From NCBI GenBank assembly GCA_022601135.1, contig JAHZJB010000082.1, positions 1 to 64,000 on the forward strand: DNA of 64,000 bases. Direction: 5' to 3'. A program made the position numbers and the translations under genes. Origin of the DNA: Actinomycetes bacterium. Lineage in GTDB: Bacteria > Actinomycetota > Actinomycetes > Mycobacteriales > Mycobacteriaceae. The notes under the pieces are model-generated. The model was not told the DNA's origin. It searched no databases and saw only the letters and a program-made list of their open reading frames with translations. Positions 36,489 to 46,122 of the stretch are shown piece after piece (the first letter of the stretch is position 1; every line of letters starts with the position of its first letter).

Positions 36489-38315
36489 ATGACCGATGCC
36501 GACCAGGCCGTGCTTACCGCGGTGGTGCTGCTGCCCGCCGTGGTGGGCGCCGTGCTGACGCTGGGTCGGCGGGCCGAGCGGTTCGCCGCGCCGGCCTCGG
36601 TGGCGACGGCTGCAGTGATGTGTGTGCTGTCGGTCATCGCGGCGATGGCCCGACCCAGTGTGGCAACGCCGTTCATGGCGGGCACCGACTTCGCGCTCAG
36701 TGTCGACGGGCTTTCGGCCGTTGTGCTACCTGCCGTTGCCGTGGTGACACTGCTGGTCCTGGTGTTCGCGGCCGGTGACATCACCGAATCGCGGCGGCGC
36801 TTCCACGGCTTGATGCTGCTGTTCGCGGCCACCGCAGCGATCACCGTCACCGCCGACACACTGCCGGCGCTGTTGCTGGGCTGGGAGACCATGGGGGCGG
36901 CGTCCTACGCGCTCATCGGATTCCGGTGGCGGGACCAGTCGCGGGTGTCCGGCGGGCTCACCGCGTTCGTCACCACCAGGACCGCCGATCTCGGGCTTTA
37001 TCTCGCCTCCGGCGCGGCGTTGGCCGGCGGCGCCGGCCTGGCCCTCGACAACTTGGCCGAGGCCTCCCCCGGGTGGCAGCATGTCGCCGCCGCAGGGGTG
37101 CTGGTCGCCGCCCTGGGCAAGGCCGCTCAGCTGCCGTTCTCCTTCTGGCTCTCCCGTGCGATGGAAGGCCCCAGCCCGGTCAGCGCGCTGCTGCATTCGG
37201 CGGCGATGGTGGCCATGGGCGGATACCTGCTCCTTCGTACCGAGCCGCTGCTCAGCTCTACCGTCTGGGCGGCAACCGCGGCGGCCTGGGTGGGGGCACT
37301 GACCGCGGTCACGCTCGGGTTGGTCGCCCTTGCCCAACGAGATCTCAAACAACTCCTGGCGGCCTCGACGGCTTCCCAGCTGGGCTTCGTGGTGATGGGC
37401 GCCGGGCTCGGCGCGGTCACGGGCGGCGCGGCGCAACTGGTCGCGCACGGGGCGACCAAGGCCCTGCTGTTCCTGGCGGCCGGGGCGTGGCTGAGCGCGC
37501 TGGGCACCAAACACCTCGAGGGTCTGCGCGGTGTCGCCGGACGCTGGCCGACGGTCGGCTGGACCGCGACCATCGGCGGGCTGGCCCTGGCCGGGATCGC
37601 GCCGCTGTCCTTGTGGGCCACCAAGGACGCAGTCCTGACCTCGGCGCTCGCGGCCTCCCCGTGGCTCTACGCGGTCGGCCTGTGGGGTGCGGCCGTTTCG
37701 GCTGCCTACGCCGGCAAGATCGTCGTCACCATCTGGCGTCGCCCGTTTCGCTTCGCGGCCGTGCGGCACTTCGACGAGGAGAGGCCGGGCACCCGCAGCG
37801 TCGGAGGGCTGCAGACCGCGCCCCTGGTAGTACTCGCGGCGGGAGCGGCAGTGCTCGGCGTGCTGGCGCCGGCTGCCCCGGTCGGAGAACTCGTCGTCAC
37901 CGCCGTCCTGGCGATCGGGGTGGTCCTCGCAGTGGGCTACCTGCTACCTCGAGGCCGGCTTCCGGAGCCGGCGTGCGCCGCAGGGTGGTTAGGGCTGGAG
38001 ACCGCGGCCCGGTTGGTGATCGTGGTGCCCACCATGCGGATCGCGCACGCGCTGGCGGTGTTCGACAACCGTGCGGTTAGCGGTGCGGTCGACGCGGTGG
38101 CCGACGGCACCGCGCGGGTTGCCCGGCGGGCGGCACGTTTCGACGACCGCGAGGTGGACGGCGCGGTCAACGCCGTGGCCGCCGCAGCCCGGGCGTTGGG
38201 CCGACTGGCCCGGAAGCCGCAGACCGGACAACTGCACGACTACTACTTCCTGGCCACCGTGCTGCTGGCGATCGGCGTGGTCCTTTTCTCCGTCTTCTAT
38301 CTTGCATCGAGGTGA
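36489..38315 (+). CDS. nuoL: NuoL-like antiporter subunit
   Basis: A 608-residue antiporter-type subunit with about 14-16 membrane spans. Key residues are kept: Glu133 in LLGWETMGAASYALIGF (E. coli Glu144) and Lys211 in ALGKAAQLPFSFWL (Lys229), with the GPSPVSALLHSAAMV block following. The C-terminal amphipathic lateral helix has an internal near-repeat (FDNRAVSGAVDAVADG and FDDREVDGAVNAVAAA). ATG 36489 is used; an ATG 24 bases earlier lies inside nuoK. It overlaps nuoM by three bases (GTGA). Confidence 0.9.
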   Translation: MTDADQAVLTAVVLLPAVVGAVLTLGRRAERFAAPASVATAAVMCVLSVIAAMARPSVATPFMAGTDFALSVDGLSAVVLPAVAVVTLLVLVFAAGDITESRRRFHGLMLLFAATAAITVTADTLPALLLGWETMGAASYALIGFRWRDQSRVSGGLTAFVTTRTADLGLYLASGAALAGGAGLALDNLAEASPGWQHVAAAGVLVAALGKAAQLPFSFWLSRAMEGPSPVSALLHSAAMVAMGGYLLLRTEPLLSSTVWAATAAAWVGALTAVTLGLVALAQRDLKQLLAASTASQLGFVVMGAGLGAVTGGAAQLVAHGATKALLFLAAGAWLSALGTKHLEGLRGVAGRWPTVGWTATIGGLALAGIAPLSLWATKDAVLTSALAASPWLYAVGLWGAAVSAAYAGKIVVTIWRRPFRFAAVRHFDEERPGTRSVGGLQTAPLVVLAAGAAVLGVLAPAAPVGELVVTAVLAIGVVLAVGYLLPRGRLPEPACAAGWLGLETAARLVIVVPTMRIAHALAVFDNRAVSGAVDAVADGTARVARRAARFDDREVDGAVNAVAAAARALGRLARKPQTGQLHDYYFLATVLLAIGVVLFSVFYLASR

Positions 38316-39808
38316 ACGTGCTCAGCCTGATCGTGTTCCTGCCGCTGGCGGCCGCCCTGACCCTGGTCGCGGCACCGCGGATCGGCGACGTGGCGGCCCG
38401 CCGAATCTGGGTGTCGGTGGCCACGGTCGAACTCGCCTTGGTGCTTGGCTGCTGGGTCCGCTACCAGACGCCGGAGCCAGGAGCGTTCGCGTTCGAGGAA
38501 CGCGCGGCGTGGATTCCGGGCGTCAACAGCAGCTACCACCTCGGCGTCGACGGGGTGTCGCTGCCGTTGGTGGCGATGACGGCGGTGATCTTCCTCGCCT
38601 GCGCGGTGTACGGGCTACGGGAGAAGAAGCGGCCTCGCCTGCACGCCGCGTTGCTGCTGTTCCTGCAGAGCGTCTGCCTCGGGGTCTTCGTCTCCCTGGA
38701 CCTGATCTTGTTCTTCGTCTTCTTCGACCTGTCGATCGTCGGCATGTACTTCGCGATCGTTGGCTGGGGCCACGGCCAGGCCGCCCGGTCGGCGTTGAAG
38801 TTCTTCCTCTACACATTCCTCGGATCGCTGGCCCTGCTGGCAGGATTCATCGGCCTGTACGTCGCCGCCGATCCGCACACCTTCGATATGCCCGAGTTGA
38901 TCGCCGCCATGCCGCTGGCCGGGCGGCCCCTCGCGGGGGGTCTGGTGCTGGCTGCGATTCTGTTGGGGCTGGCCGTGAAGACTCCCACCGTGCCGTTCCA
39001 CACCTGGCTGCCGCCCGCGCACACCGACGCCTCGGCGATCGGTTCGGCGGTACTGGCCGCCGTCCTGCTCAAGCTGGGTACCTACGGATTCATCCGAATC
39101 GCGATGCCGATGCTGCCGCAAGCGTGGCAGTCCTGGGCCTGGATCATCGTGGCGGTCGGCGTGGTGTCGGTGGTGTACGGCGCGCTGGTGGCGTTGGCGC
39201 AGAACAACATCAAGCGGATGATCGCCTACACATCGGTCAACCACATGGGCTACGTGGTGCTGGCGGTCGGCGTCGCCGGCCTGCTGGCGCCGGACACCGA
39301 TGCGGCCCGCGCCATCGCGGTGACCGGTGCCGTCACTCAGATGGTCAGCCACGGGCTGATCACCGGTGCACTGTTCCTACTCACGGGCGTACTCGCCGAC
39401 CGCGCCGCGACCTACGAGATGGACTCCTTCGGCGGACTCGCCGGGCCCGCACCCAAATTGGCGACGCTGTTCGCCGTCGGCGCCTTCGCCTCCCTTGGGC
39501 TTCCCGCCTTCTCGGGCTTCATCGCCGAGTTCCAGATCTTCACCGGCAGCATCGCCGTCGCCCCGATCACCGCCGTCGCTCTGGTCGGCATTCTGCTCAC
39601 CTCGGCGCTGTTCCTGCGAGCGCTGCAGCGGGTCTTCACCGGCGAGACACGCGGGCAATCAACAGGATTCGTCGATCTGCGACCTACCGAGCTGTGGTCT
39701 GTCACCCCGCTGCTGGTGCTGTCGCTGGCGATCGGCGTCATCCCACGTCCGCTGCTCGCCGTGATCGAACCGCCGGCGCGGACCCTGATCGATCTGATCG
39801 GACGCTAA
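38312..39808 (+). CDS. nuoM: NuoM-like antiporter subunit
   Basis: A 498-residue antiporter-type subunit. Lys223 in GLAVKTPTVPFHTWLPPAHTD matches the essential E. coli NuoM Lys234, and the LLKLGTYGFIRI segment follows. The essential Glu144 of E. coli is replaced by Asp139 in FFVFFDLSIVGMYF. A Glu-to-Asp change keeps an acidic group. GTG 38312 overlaps the nuoL stop. The nuoN GTG starts two bases after its stop. Overall conservation is good. Confidence 0.9.
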   Translation: MNVLSLIVFLPLAAALTLVAAPRIGDVAARRIWVSVATVELALVLGCWVRYQTPEPGAFAFEERAAWIPGVNSSYHLGVDGVSLPLVAMTAVIFLACAVYGLREKKRPRLHAALLLFLQSVCLGVFVSLDLILFFVFFDLSIVGMYFAIVGWGHGQAARSALKFFLYTFLGSLALLAGFIGLYVAADPHTFDMPELIAAMPLAGRPLAGGLVLAAILLGLAVKTPTVPFHTWLPPAHTDASAIGSAVLAAVLLKLGTYGFIRIAMPMLPQAWQSWAWIIVAVGVVSVVYGALVALAQNNIKRMIAYTSVNHMGYVVLAVGVAGLLAPDTDAARAIAVTGAVTQMVSHGLITGALFLLTGVLADRAATYEMDSFGGLAGPAPKLATLFAVGAFASLGLPAFSGFIAEFQIFTGSIAVAPITAVALVGILLTSALFLRALQRVFTGETRGQSTGFVDLRPTELWSVTPLLVLSLAIGVIPRPLLAVIEPPARTLIDLIGR

Positions 39809-39809
39809 C

Positions 39810-41207
39810 GTGGAGACGCGCCCGTTGCTGCTGCTGCCGGAGATACTGCTGTTCCTCGGCGGTCTCGGCGTGCTCATCGGCGGATCGTTCCTGCCGCGCC
39901 GGCGCTTGTGGGTAACCCGCGTTGCGGCAGCGGCGGTGCTGGTGGCCACGATTGCCGTGGCAGCGGTGATGCTGGCCGGTCCGGACGGTGCGGCATTCGA
40001 CGGCTCGTTCCGCGTCGACACGGCTACCGGCGTGGCACGCATACTCGCCGCTTTCGCAACGCTGCTGGTTCTGGCGCTGGCTTCCGACGAGATCGCCGGT
40101 TCGCCGCGGGAGAGCGAAACCTATGCGCTGTTACTGTTTTCGACGACCGGCGCGGTACTGCTCGCAGGGGCCAACGACCTCTTGGTGCTCGTCGCCGCAT
40201 TCTTGTTGGCCAGTATTCCGCTGTACGGCTTGATCGGTCTGAACCGTGGCGCCAAGGCTGCCGAGGCCACCATGAAGACCTATCTGATGGGTGCGCTATT
40301 CGGAATCGTGCTGCTGCTCGGCGTCACGGTCGTGTACGGGGTCGCGGGCAGCACCCGCTTCGCCGATCTCGCAACAGGGTTGGCGCAGGTCGCACCCGCC
40401 GCGGTCGCCTCCGGGGTGTTCGCCATTGTGTGCGGTCTGATGTTCAAGGCCGGCGGAGTTCCCGCGCACTTCTGGGTGCCCGACGCCGCCCAAGGCGCCA
40501 GTGGGACCGCCGCGGCGTTCCTGACGACCGTCCCGAAGATCGGCGCGCTGATCGCCGTATACCGTTTGATGCTGGCCCTCCCGGACGCGTTGAACTGGCC
40601 GGCGCTGGTCGCGGTGTTGGCGGCGGCCAGCATGTCACTGGGAAACCTGGCCGCCTACTGGCAGCAGGACCCTCGCCGGCTGCTGGGTTGGTCGACCGTG
40701 GCGCAGGTGGGCTTTCTGCTGGTGCCGGTGGTGGCGGCGGGTCGTTCCGACCTGGCGTTGCCGTCGTTGCTGTTCTATTTGGCCGGCTACACGGTCACCA
40801 ACCTGGCGGCCTTCGCCGTCACCACCGCAGTTCCGACCCTGCGCGACGTAAAGTCCTACCGCGGAATGGGGTTCGCCCATCCCTGGCTGACCACCGCGCT
40901 GGCGGTGGCGCTGCTCGGGTTGGTGGGCACTCCGCCCACGGCCGTTTTCATCGGCAAGGTGACAACCGCGACGGCCGCTTGGGACAGCGGCTACGCGTGG
41001 TTGGCGATCGTTGCGCTTCTCAACTCGCTGATCAGCCTCTTCTACTACTTGCGCTGGATCATCCCGACCGTGTCCCGCCGCGACTCCGATGCCGGCGCCG
41101 TTCTCCCCGGCCGATGGGGCACCGCCAGCGCCCTGACCGCGGCCGCGCTCAGCATCGCGCTGGGCGTCGCCGCGGGCGCCGTGTGGTCGATCGCGGGCGG
41201 CAGCTAG
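39810..41207 (+). CDS. nuoN: NuoN-like antiporter subunit
   Basis: A 465-residue antiporter-type subunit, the last gene of the cluster. Lys in FKAGGVPAHFWVPDAAQGAS matches the family lysine. The usual helix-5 Glu (LELLSLPLY) is lost: the equivalent reads AFLLASIPLYGL (near residue 132). If it pumps protons, it cannot use that residue. GTG 39810 is the start. It converges with the NmrA-like gene (26 bases between stops). Short repeats of GGCAGC follow the stop without an obvious terminator. Confidence 0.85.
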   Translation: METRPLLLLPEILLFLGGLGVLIGGSFLPRRRLWVTRVAAAAVLVATIAVAAVMLAGPDGAAFDGSFRVDTATGVARILAAFATLLVLALASDEIAGSPRESETYALLLFSTTGAVLLAGANDLLVLVAAFLLASIPLYGLIGLNRGAKAAEATMKTYLMGALFGIVLLLGVTVVYGVAGSTRFADLATGLAQVAPAAVASGVFAIVCGLMFKAGGVPAHFWVPDAAQGASGTAAAFLTTVPKIGALIAVYRLMLALPDALNWPALVAVLAAASMSLGNLAAYWQQDPRRLLGWSTVAQVGFLLVPVVAAGRSDLALPSLLFYLAGYTVTNLAAFAVTTAVPTLRDVKSYRGMGFAHPWLTTALAVALLGLVGTPPTAVFIGKVTTATAAWDSGYAWLAIVALLNSLISLFYYLRWIIPTVSRRDSDAGAVLPGRWGTASALTAAALSIALGVAAGAVWSIAGGS

Positions 41208-41233
41208 GTGGCAGCCAAATGGCAGCTAAACAA

Positions 41234-42121
41234 CTATGTCCAGGCCCGCTCGCGCCAGCGCCAGGCACTGTCGCGCAGGAACTCCGCCAACGTCTTTGGC
41301 GGACGATGCAGAAGCCGTTCCACCTCACCGGTGATCGGCTGATTCTGCCTGAGCCGGGTCAGCGTGTACACCGCGGACATGAATCCGATGCTGTCCCAAC
41401 CGACACCGCGACGGCGTAGGCGCCAGGCAAATCGGACCAGGCCGGGACGAGTGTAGGTCACCGGGTAACCCAGTTCGGCCGTCAATGCCGCGGCGACCTC
41501 GGACATGCTCAGTGCGGCCGGCCCGGTCAGGTGATGCACGACATCGCGGTGCTCTTCGGGATGCAACAGCGCGAGTGCCGCCACCGCAGCGGCGTCCCGA
41601 GCGTCGATGAACGACGTACGGCCGCGCCCAGCGGGAATGAACAACTCCCCGCGTTCAGCAATGTCCACGCCGTGGGTGGAGATGTGTCGGTGCAGGTTCT
41701 GCATGAAGAAGCTGCAGCGCAACACCGTCCAGCTCATCGAGCTGTCCCGCAAGGCAGCCTCCACCGTGTGGTGCGGGATGAAGCGGGCCCGATCCGCCCC
41801 GAATACCGATACGTAGACCACGTGCCGACAGCCCGTCTCTTCCGCACGCTTCACGAACGGCACGATGCCGTCGCGCGCCGCCTGGTTTCCGGGCAGCGGA
41901 AACAACAGGAACAGAGTGTCCACACCGGCCAACGCGCCAGCCCAGGTCGATCGATCGAAGAAATCCAGCGCGGCTACCTCCGCCGATGAACCGCCCAGGC
42001 GGGAACGCAACGCATCGGGATTACGGCTGGCGACGCGCCACTGCAACTCGGTGGGGGCGCGCCGCAGCACGTCGACCAACTCATCGCCCACGTTTCCGGT
42101 CGGACCGGTGATCAGCAGCAT
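41234..42121 (-). CDS. NAD(P)-binding NmrA/QOR2-like protein
   Basis: A 295-residue atypical short-chain dehydrogenase of the NmrA/HSCARG type. The cofactor motif LLITGPTGNVGDELVDVLRR is at the N-terminus, with a later HVVYVSVFGADRARFIPHH block and FFMQNL typical of the family. The catalytic Tyr-x-x-x-Lys is not apparent, as in other NmrA-like proteins that act as redox sensors or quinone reductases. It lies ten bases downstream of the LCP gene on the same strand, so it is likely co-transcribed. Function unknown. Confidence 0.82.
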   Translation of the reverse strand: MLLITGPTGNVGDELVDVLRRAPTELQWRVASRNPDALRSRLGGSSAEVAALDFFDRSTWAGALAGVDTLFLLFPLPGNQAARDGIVPFVKRAEETGCRHVVYVSVFGADRARFIPHHTVEAALRDSSMSWTVLRCSFFMQNLHRHISTHGVDIAERGELFIPAGRGRTSFIDARDAAAVAALALLHPEEHRDVVHHLTGPAALSMSEVAAALTAELGYPVTYTRPGLVRFAWRLRRRGVGWDSIGFMSAVYTLTRLRQNQPITGEVERLLHRPPKTLAEFLRDSAWRWRERAWT

Positions 42122-42131
42122 CCGCCCTTGC

Positions 42132-43766
42132 CTATCGCACGCAAGGGATACCGTCGCCCGTCATCCGCGTCAGGTCGGTCGGAGCGGGGGCGTCAGCGCC
42201 GGTAGCGGTGGCATCCACCGGATCGAGCGCGGCAGCAGGTGTTTCGGCGGGCGCGGTGAATATCTCAGTGCCGTCGCTGCTGAGGTAGTCCTCGGCCGGG
42301 AAGTCGGACCCCAGGGTCAGCTGCACCGTTCCCGGGGCCACCTGGTCGGAGGCCTCAGCGGTCAGTTGGAGTTGCTCGGCCAGCATCCTGGCGGCCGACT
42401 CGGAGCCGGCTCCGAACTCGATCGTGCTGACATCGGCCAGCGAATCGGCAGTGCTCACCTCACCCTGGGTGAAGCCGCGCGTTGCCCAGGCATTCTCGAC
42501 CGCGGTGGCCAAACCGTCCTGCGTAGTGGCGTTGACGACGTCCAGCACCGCGGAAACAGCTGGCGGGGGCGTCGGGTCGGGTGATCCGGTGGCGAACAGG
42601 TTACGCACGATCGATCGGATGGCGGACACGTCGATGAGATTGACGTCTTCTCCCGCGGAATCCTGCCCGAACTCGCTGATGGGCAGGGTATACAACGATA
42701 TCGGCCGACCGCTCAGGCCAGAATCGCTGTCGACGAAGCCAGCCAAATCGAACCCGGCGTCCACCGCGACGTTCTGTTGGGCGACCTGCACGAGCCTGCG
42801 CAACGCGCTGGGGCTCGACAGTGCGCCACCGTGCCGCAGCGCCGACATCAGCGAGACGATGAACGCCTGCTGGCGTCGGGTGCGATCCAGGTCGGTGAAC
42901 AATGCGTCGTTCAGATCGCGACGCTGCCGCACAAACGCCAGGGCCTGCGCGGCGTCGATCTGCTGCACACCCTTGCGGAAGTCCGCACCCGAGTAGTCGT
43001 CGGCGGTATCGTCGCTCAGACACACCGTGATGGGTTGCACCACTTCGGCGATTTTGAAGAACGCTCCCAGAGTGACCTCGATGAAATGATCGATCGGCAC
43101 TCCGAGCAGCGCGCGCACCGTCTTGATCTGTTCTTTGCGGCCCGCCTCGCGGGCGGCCTGCTCGTTGGCCGGTGTGGAATCGGAAACCGTTGTGCTGGAG
43201 CTCGACTCAGAGTTTTCTTGGACCGCCAGTTCTTCCATGGCCTGTTCGTAAGCCAACCCGTACGCCTGCTTGATCTTGGCTTTGCATACCTGACTGGGGC
43301 AGCCGGGCAGGTCCACATAGTCGTCGCGGGGAATCGAGATCGCGATCACCGGGCCGCCCCCGGCGGGGAGATGCAGCAGGATCAACACGTTGGCGTTATA
43401 GCCGCCCACCGATTCATCCCCGGCATGCAGCGCCTCGTACATGGCTTGAGGTAGCGGGTTGCCGTGTTGATCGAGCCGGCTATCGAGCCCCATGATGAGG
43501 ATGTTCTGCTCACCGCCGGTCGAGTTCGGGCCGCCATCCAGAGCCAGGGAGGTGATGAAACCGCCGGCCAGACTGCGATAGCCGGCCCAGCCCATCCCGG
43601 TCACCATTAGCGCTAGCACTGTGGCCAGCGCGGCCAGCACCCGTCCACCGGCCAGCAGTCGACGCTGCCGTGAGCGGCGGTTCTCGCGATGTCGAGGACC
43701 GCGCACACGCGGCAGAACGTCGGTGTCCTCCCCTGAACGAGGAGCGGGTTGCGCCGGTCGTGTCAT
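42132..43766 (-). CDS. LytR-CpsA-Psr (LCP) family cell-wall glycopolymer ligase
   Basis: A 544-residue LCP protein. In mycobacteria this family (for example Lcp1/CpsA) joins arabinogalactan to peptidoglycan. A basic cytosolic tail (RHRENRRSRQRRLL) precedes one membrane span (VLAALATVLALMVTGMGWAGY). The LCP domain contains NILIMGLDSR, NANVLILLHL, AISIPRDDYVDLPG, and QALAFVRQRRDL with its polyprenyl-phosphate-binding arginines. A Ser-rich insertion (residues about 185-205) interrupts it. A C-terminal LytR_C domain (SAVLDVVNATTQDGLATAV) follows. The divergent neighbour is a secreted protein. Confidence 0.92.
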   Translation of the reverse strand: MTRPAQPAPRSGEDTDVLPRVRGPRHRENRRSRQRRLLAGGRVLAALATVLALMVTGMGWAGYRSLAGGFITSLALDGGPNSTGGEQNILIMGLDSRLDQHGNPLPQAMYEALHAGDESVGGYNANVLILLHLPAGGGPVIAISIPRDDYVDLPGCPSQVCKAKIKQAYGLAYEQAMEELAVQENSESSSSTTVSDSTPANEQAAREAGRKEQIKTVRALLGVPIDHFIEVTLGAFFKIAEVVQPITVCLSDDTADDYSGADFRKGVQQIDAAQALAFVRQRRDLNDALFTDLDRTRRQQAFIVSLMSALRHGGALSSPSALRRLVQVAQQNVAVDAGFDLAGFVDSDSGLSGRPISLYTLPISEFGQDSAGEDVNLIDVSAIRSIVRNLFATGSPDPTPPPAVSAVLDVVNATTQDGLATAVENAWATRGFTQGEVSTADSLADVSTIEFGAGSESAARMLAEQLQLTAEASDQVAPGTVQLTLGSDFPAEDYLSSDGTEIFTAPAETPAAALDPVDATATGADAPAPTDLTRMTGDGIPCVR

Positions 43767-43981
43767 GACAATCCGAAACTATCCAGGAAACCGCACCGGC
43801 GCGAGCAGTCCGCGATTCCCGGCAGTGGACGGCGCGGCCACCCACGACCTTACCTAGACAATTTCGCGCGTTTGTCGCAGGTATGAGGCATTCGAGTGGG
43901 GCTGTTGCTCCCGGTTGTGACTCCTGCTACACCTAGAGGTCTGATGGCAGGAATCTTTGCCACATTTCGTGAGGAGGCGGG

Positions 43982-46084
43982 ATGCGTCGTCCACAGATCC
44001 AAGGACTCCCCGATGAACCCCGGCCCGCTCCAGGGCACGCCGGGTTCGTCGGCCGGGTCGGCGCGCTCGCGGTCTTCCTCGGCGTCGGTGCGGCGCTCGC
44101 CATGCCAGCCGCGCATGCGGACACTGACAGCTCCTCGTCGTCGGGAAAGTCACCTTCCGATGCAGCATCTTCAGGCGCGTCGCCTTCTGACGCGTCGCCT
44201 TCGGCTGCGGCGAGTGGCTCGGACGGAGACCCCGACAGTGTACCCGCCGCCGGCGGGGCGACGGCTGCGTTTGGCGCCAGGCCCGACGGGGATGGCGAGG
44301 ACACCGCGACGACCCCGGGGGACGAATTCGGCGACTTCAACGGGGACGACGGGGACGACGATTTCGACGGGGACGACGACTTCGACGGGGACGACAGGAA
44401 CGACAGGAACGACAGGTCCATCCTGCGGTCTGCGGACAGCGACGCGCCGGAGGCACCCGCGGTCGTTGACGACCAACCCGCTGCCGCCGAAGCGGCCCCC
44501 GTCCCGCAGACATCGGTGGTTGAGATGCCGGTCGCGGAATTGGCCCCCTCGGGCACCGACGATCCGCAATCTCCGGTCTCCGCGCCGGAGGACTGGGTTT
44601 TGGCGGCGTACACCAGACGGCAGATCGGCGTCGAATCCGACGCAGTCGCCAGAACGCCGGCCGCCGTCGACCTCGACGACAGCGCACTGAGCAATCAGGT
44701 CAGCCCACTGGGCACCCCGGAGCAGATCGAACGCGAGAGGATCGCCCTGCAGACTGCCAGTTCGCTACCGGTGGCCGCCATGAAAGTGCTTCTGCGATGG
44801 GGCTTCCTCGCGGCCGCCAAGGAGCAGTTCGCACTTGTCGGGGGCCCCGACGCGGCCAACCAGGAGGCCCTGGACGACGCGGTCTCCGAGTACGCACTCG
44901 CCGCGGCGTTCCAGCAGCAGATTCTCAATCCGATGAATCCCGCGTTCGTCACCCAGGTCGCGCCCCCCCACGACTGGTATGGACTTGACGTCGGGGGCTC
45001 GCGGCTGCTGTACGACAACCCGGACACCATCTATCGCTTCACCCCGGTCAACAAGACCTCGGAGTACGTTATTACCGGACGCTTTTTCGAAGGCATCCCC
45101 GCCGACACCACCTTCAGTGTGCTCGAGGGACTCACCGGCACCACGTCGACGATCGTGAGTTTGCAGGATCTTGATATCAGCGAGGACGGCACGTTCGTCA
45201 TCACCGCCAGTGGTGATCCCGCGGCGCCAGGGCAACGCAACCACCTGCAACTGACCTCCACGTCCACCCTCATTGCCGCCCGAAACACCCTGGGCGACTG
45301 GAACACCGAGGAGCCGATGGAACTCGCCGTGCACCGGGTCGACGGACCTCCCAACAGCCTGTTCGCTCAGTTGGGCGGGTTTGTGTTCCTCGGCGCACTG
45401 GTCAACGACAGCCCGTTCCTGACCTCGCTGGTATCCCTGATACCCCCGCTGGCCATCGCCGACACCCCGTTTGTGCGCGGCCCGCTGGCCGCCACGATCA
45501 TGTTCGTCAGGGGAGCCAACGAAGAAGCCAGGTATATGGCGCTGGCAACGACTGACCCCGAGACCGGGCAGCTACGGCCGCCCAACGTGATGACGAAACC
45601 GGCGAGCAACGCCGAGTTCTTGGCCAACCAGTTGCAGAGCAACGGCTACTTCCAACTCGCCGATGACGAGGCACTGGTGCTGACCATTGAACCGGGCAAC
45701 TCCGGATTCTTCACCGTCCCGATCTACAACGACTGGACGATCACCGACGACTATTGGAACCAGCAGACGAGCCTGAACAACGACCAAGCCGTAGCCAACC
45801 CGGACGGAACGTACACCATGGTGGTTTCGATCGCCGATCCTGTTGTGGCCAATTGGATTTCGACCGGAGGGCTGAACCAGGGCATCATCTCGATGCGGTT
45901 CCAGGATCTGGACCCCGATTCGATGGACACCCCGGGAGTCCAATCAGTGGTCGTCAAGCTCGAAGACTTGGAGGATCACCTGCCGGCGGGCACGATATTC
46001 CTTACCCCCGCGGAGCGGGCCGCGCAACTGGCCGCGCGCAAGGCCGGCTTCGACAAGCGTTGGGCGCCCTACCTGCAGGCCTGA
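43982..46084 (+). CDS. Secreted Asp-rich protein with DUF1214-like region
   Basis: A 700-residue secreted protein. A signal peptide (VGALAVFLGVGAALAMPAAHA) ends near residue 47. Residues 48-145 are Ser/Ala/Asp-rich low complexity with repeated DDDFDGDDDFDGDD, likely disordered and able to bind cations. The remainder has a DUF1214-like pattern (NPDTIYRFTPVNKTSEYVITGR, NHLQLTSTSTLIAARNTLGDW and MELAVHRVDG). ATG 43982 follows GAGGAGG. It is divergent from the LCP gene, 215 bases between starts. The function is unknown. Confidence 0.78.
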   Translation: MRRPQIQGLPDEPRPAPGHAGFVGRVGALAVFLGVGAALAMPAAHADTDSSSSSGKSPSDAASSGASPSDASPSAAASGSDGDPDSVPAAGGATAAFGARPDGDGEDTATTPGDEFGDFNGDDGDDDFDGDDDFDGDDRNDRNDRSILRSADSDAPEAPAVVDDQPAAAEAAPVPQTSVVEMPVAELAPSGTDDPQSPVSAPEDWVLAAYTRRQIGVESDAVARTPAAVDLDDSALSNQVSPLGTPEQIERERIALQTASSLPVAAMKVLLRWGFLAAAKEQFALVGGPDAANQEALDDAVSEYALAAAFQQQILNPMNPAFVTQVAPPHDWYGLDVGGSRLLYDNPDTIYRFTPVNKTSEYVITGRFFEGIPADTTFSVLEGLTGTTSTIVSLQDLDISEDGTFVITASGDPAAPGQRNHLQLTSTSTLIAARNTLGDWNTEEPMELAVHRVDGPPNSLFAQLGGFVFLGALVNDSPFLTSLVSLIPPLAIADTPFVRGPLAATIMFVRGANEEARYMALATTDPETGQLRPPNVMTKPASNAEFLANQLQSNGYFQLADDEALVLTIEPGNSGFFTVPIYNDWTITDDYWNQQTSLNNDQAVANPDGTYTMVVSIADPVVANWISTGGLNQGIISMRFQDLDPDSMDTPGVQSVVVKLEDLEDHLPAGTIFLTPAERAAQLAARKAGFDKRWAPYLQA

Positions 46085-46122
46085 GCGTTAAACGTAGGGG
46101 ACGATCAGAGGCCGTATCCGAT

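Noticed and set aside
39908..41419. Alternate plus-strand frame overlapping the NuoN-like gene
   Set aside because: Arg/Gly-rich shadow in a second frame; the NuoN-like frame has clear membrane segments and family motifs.
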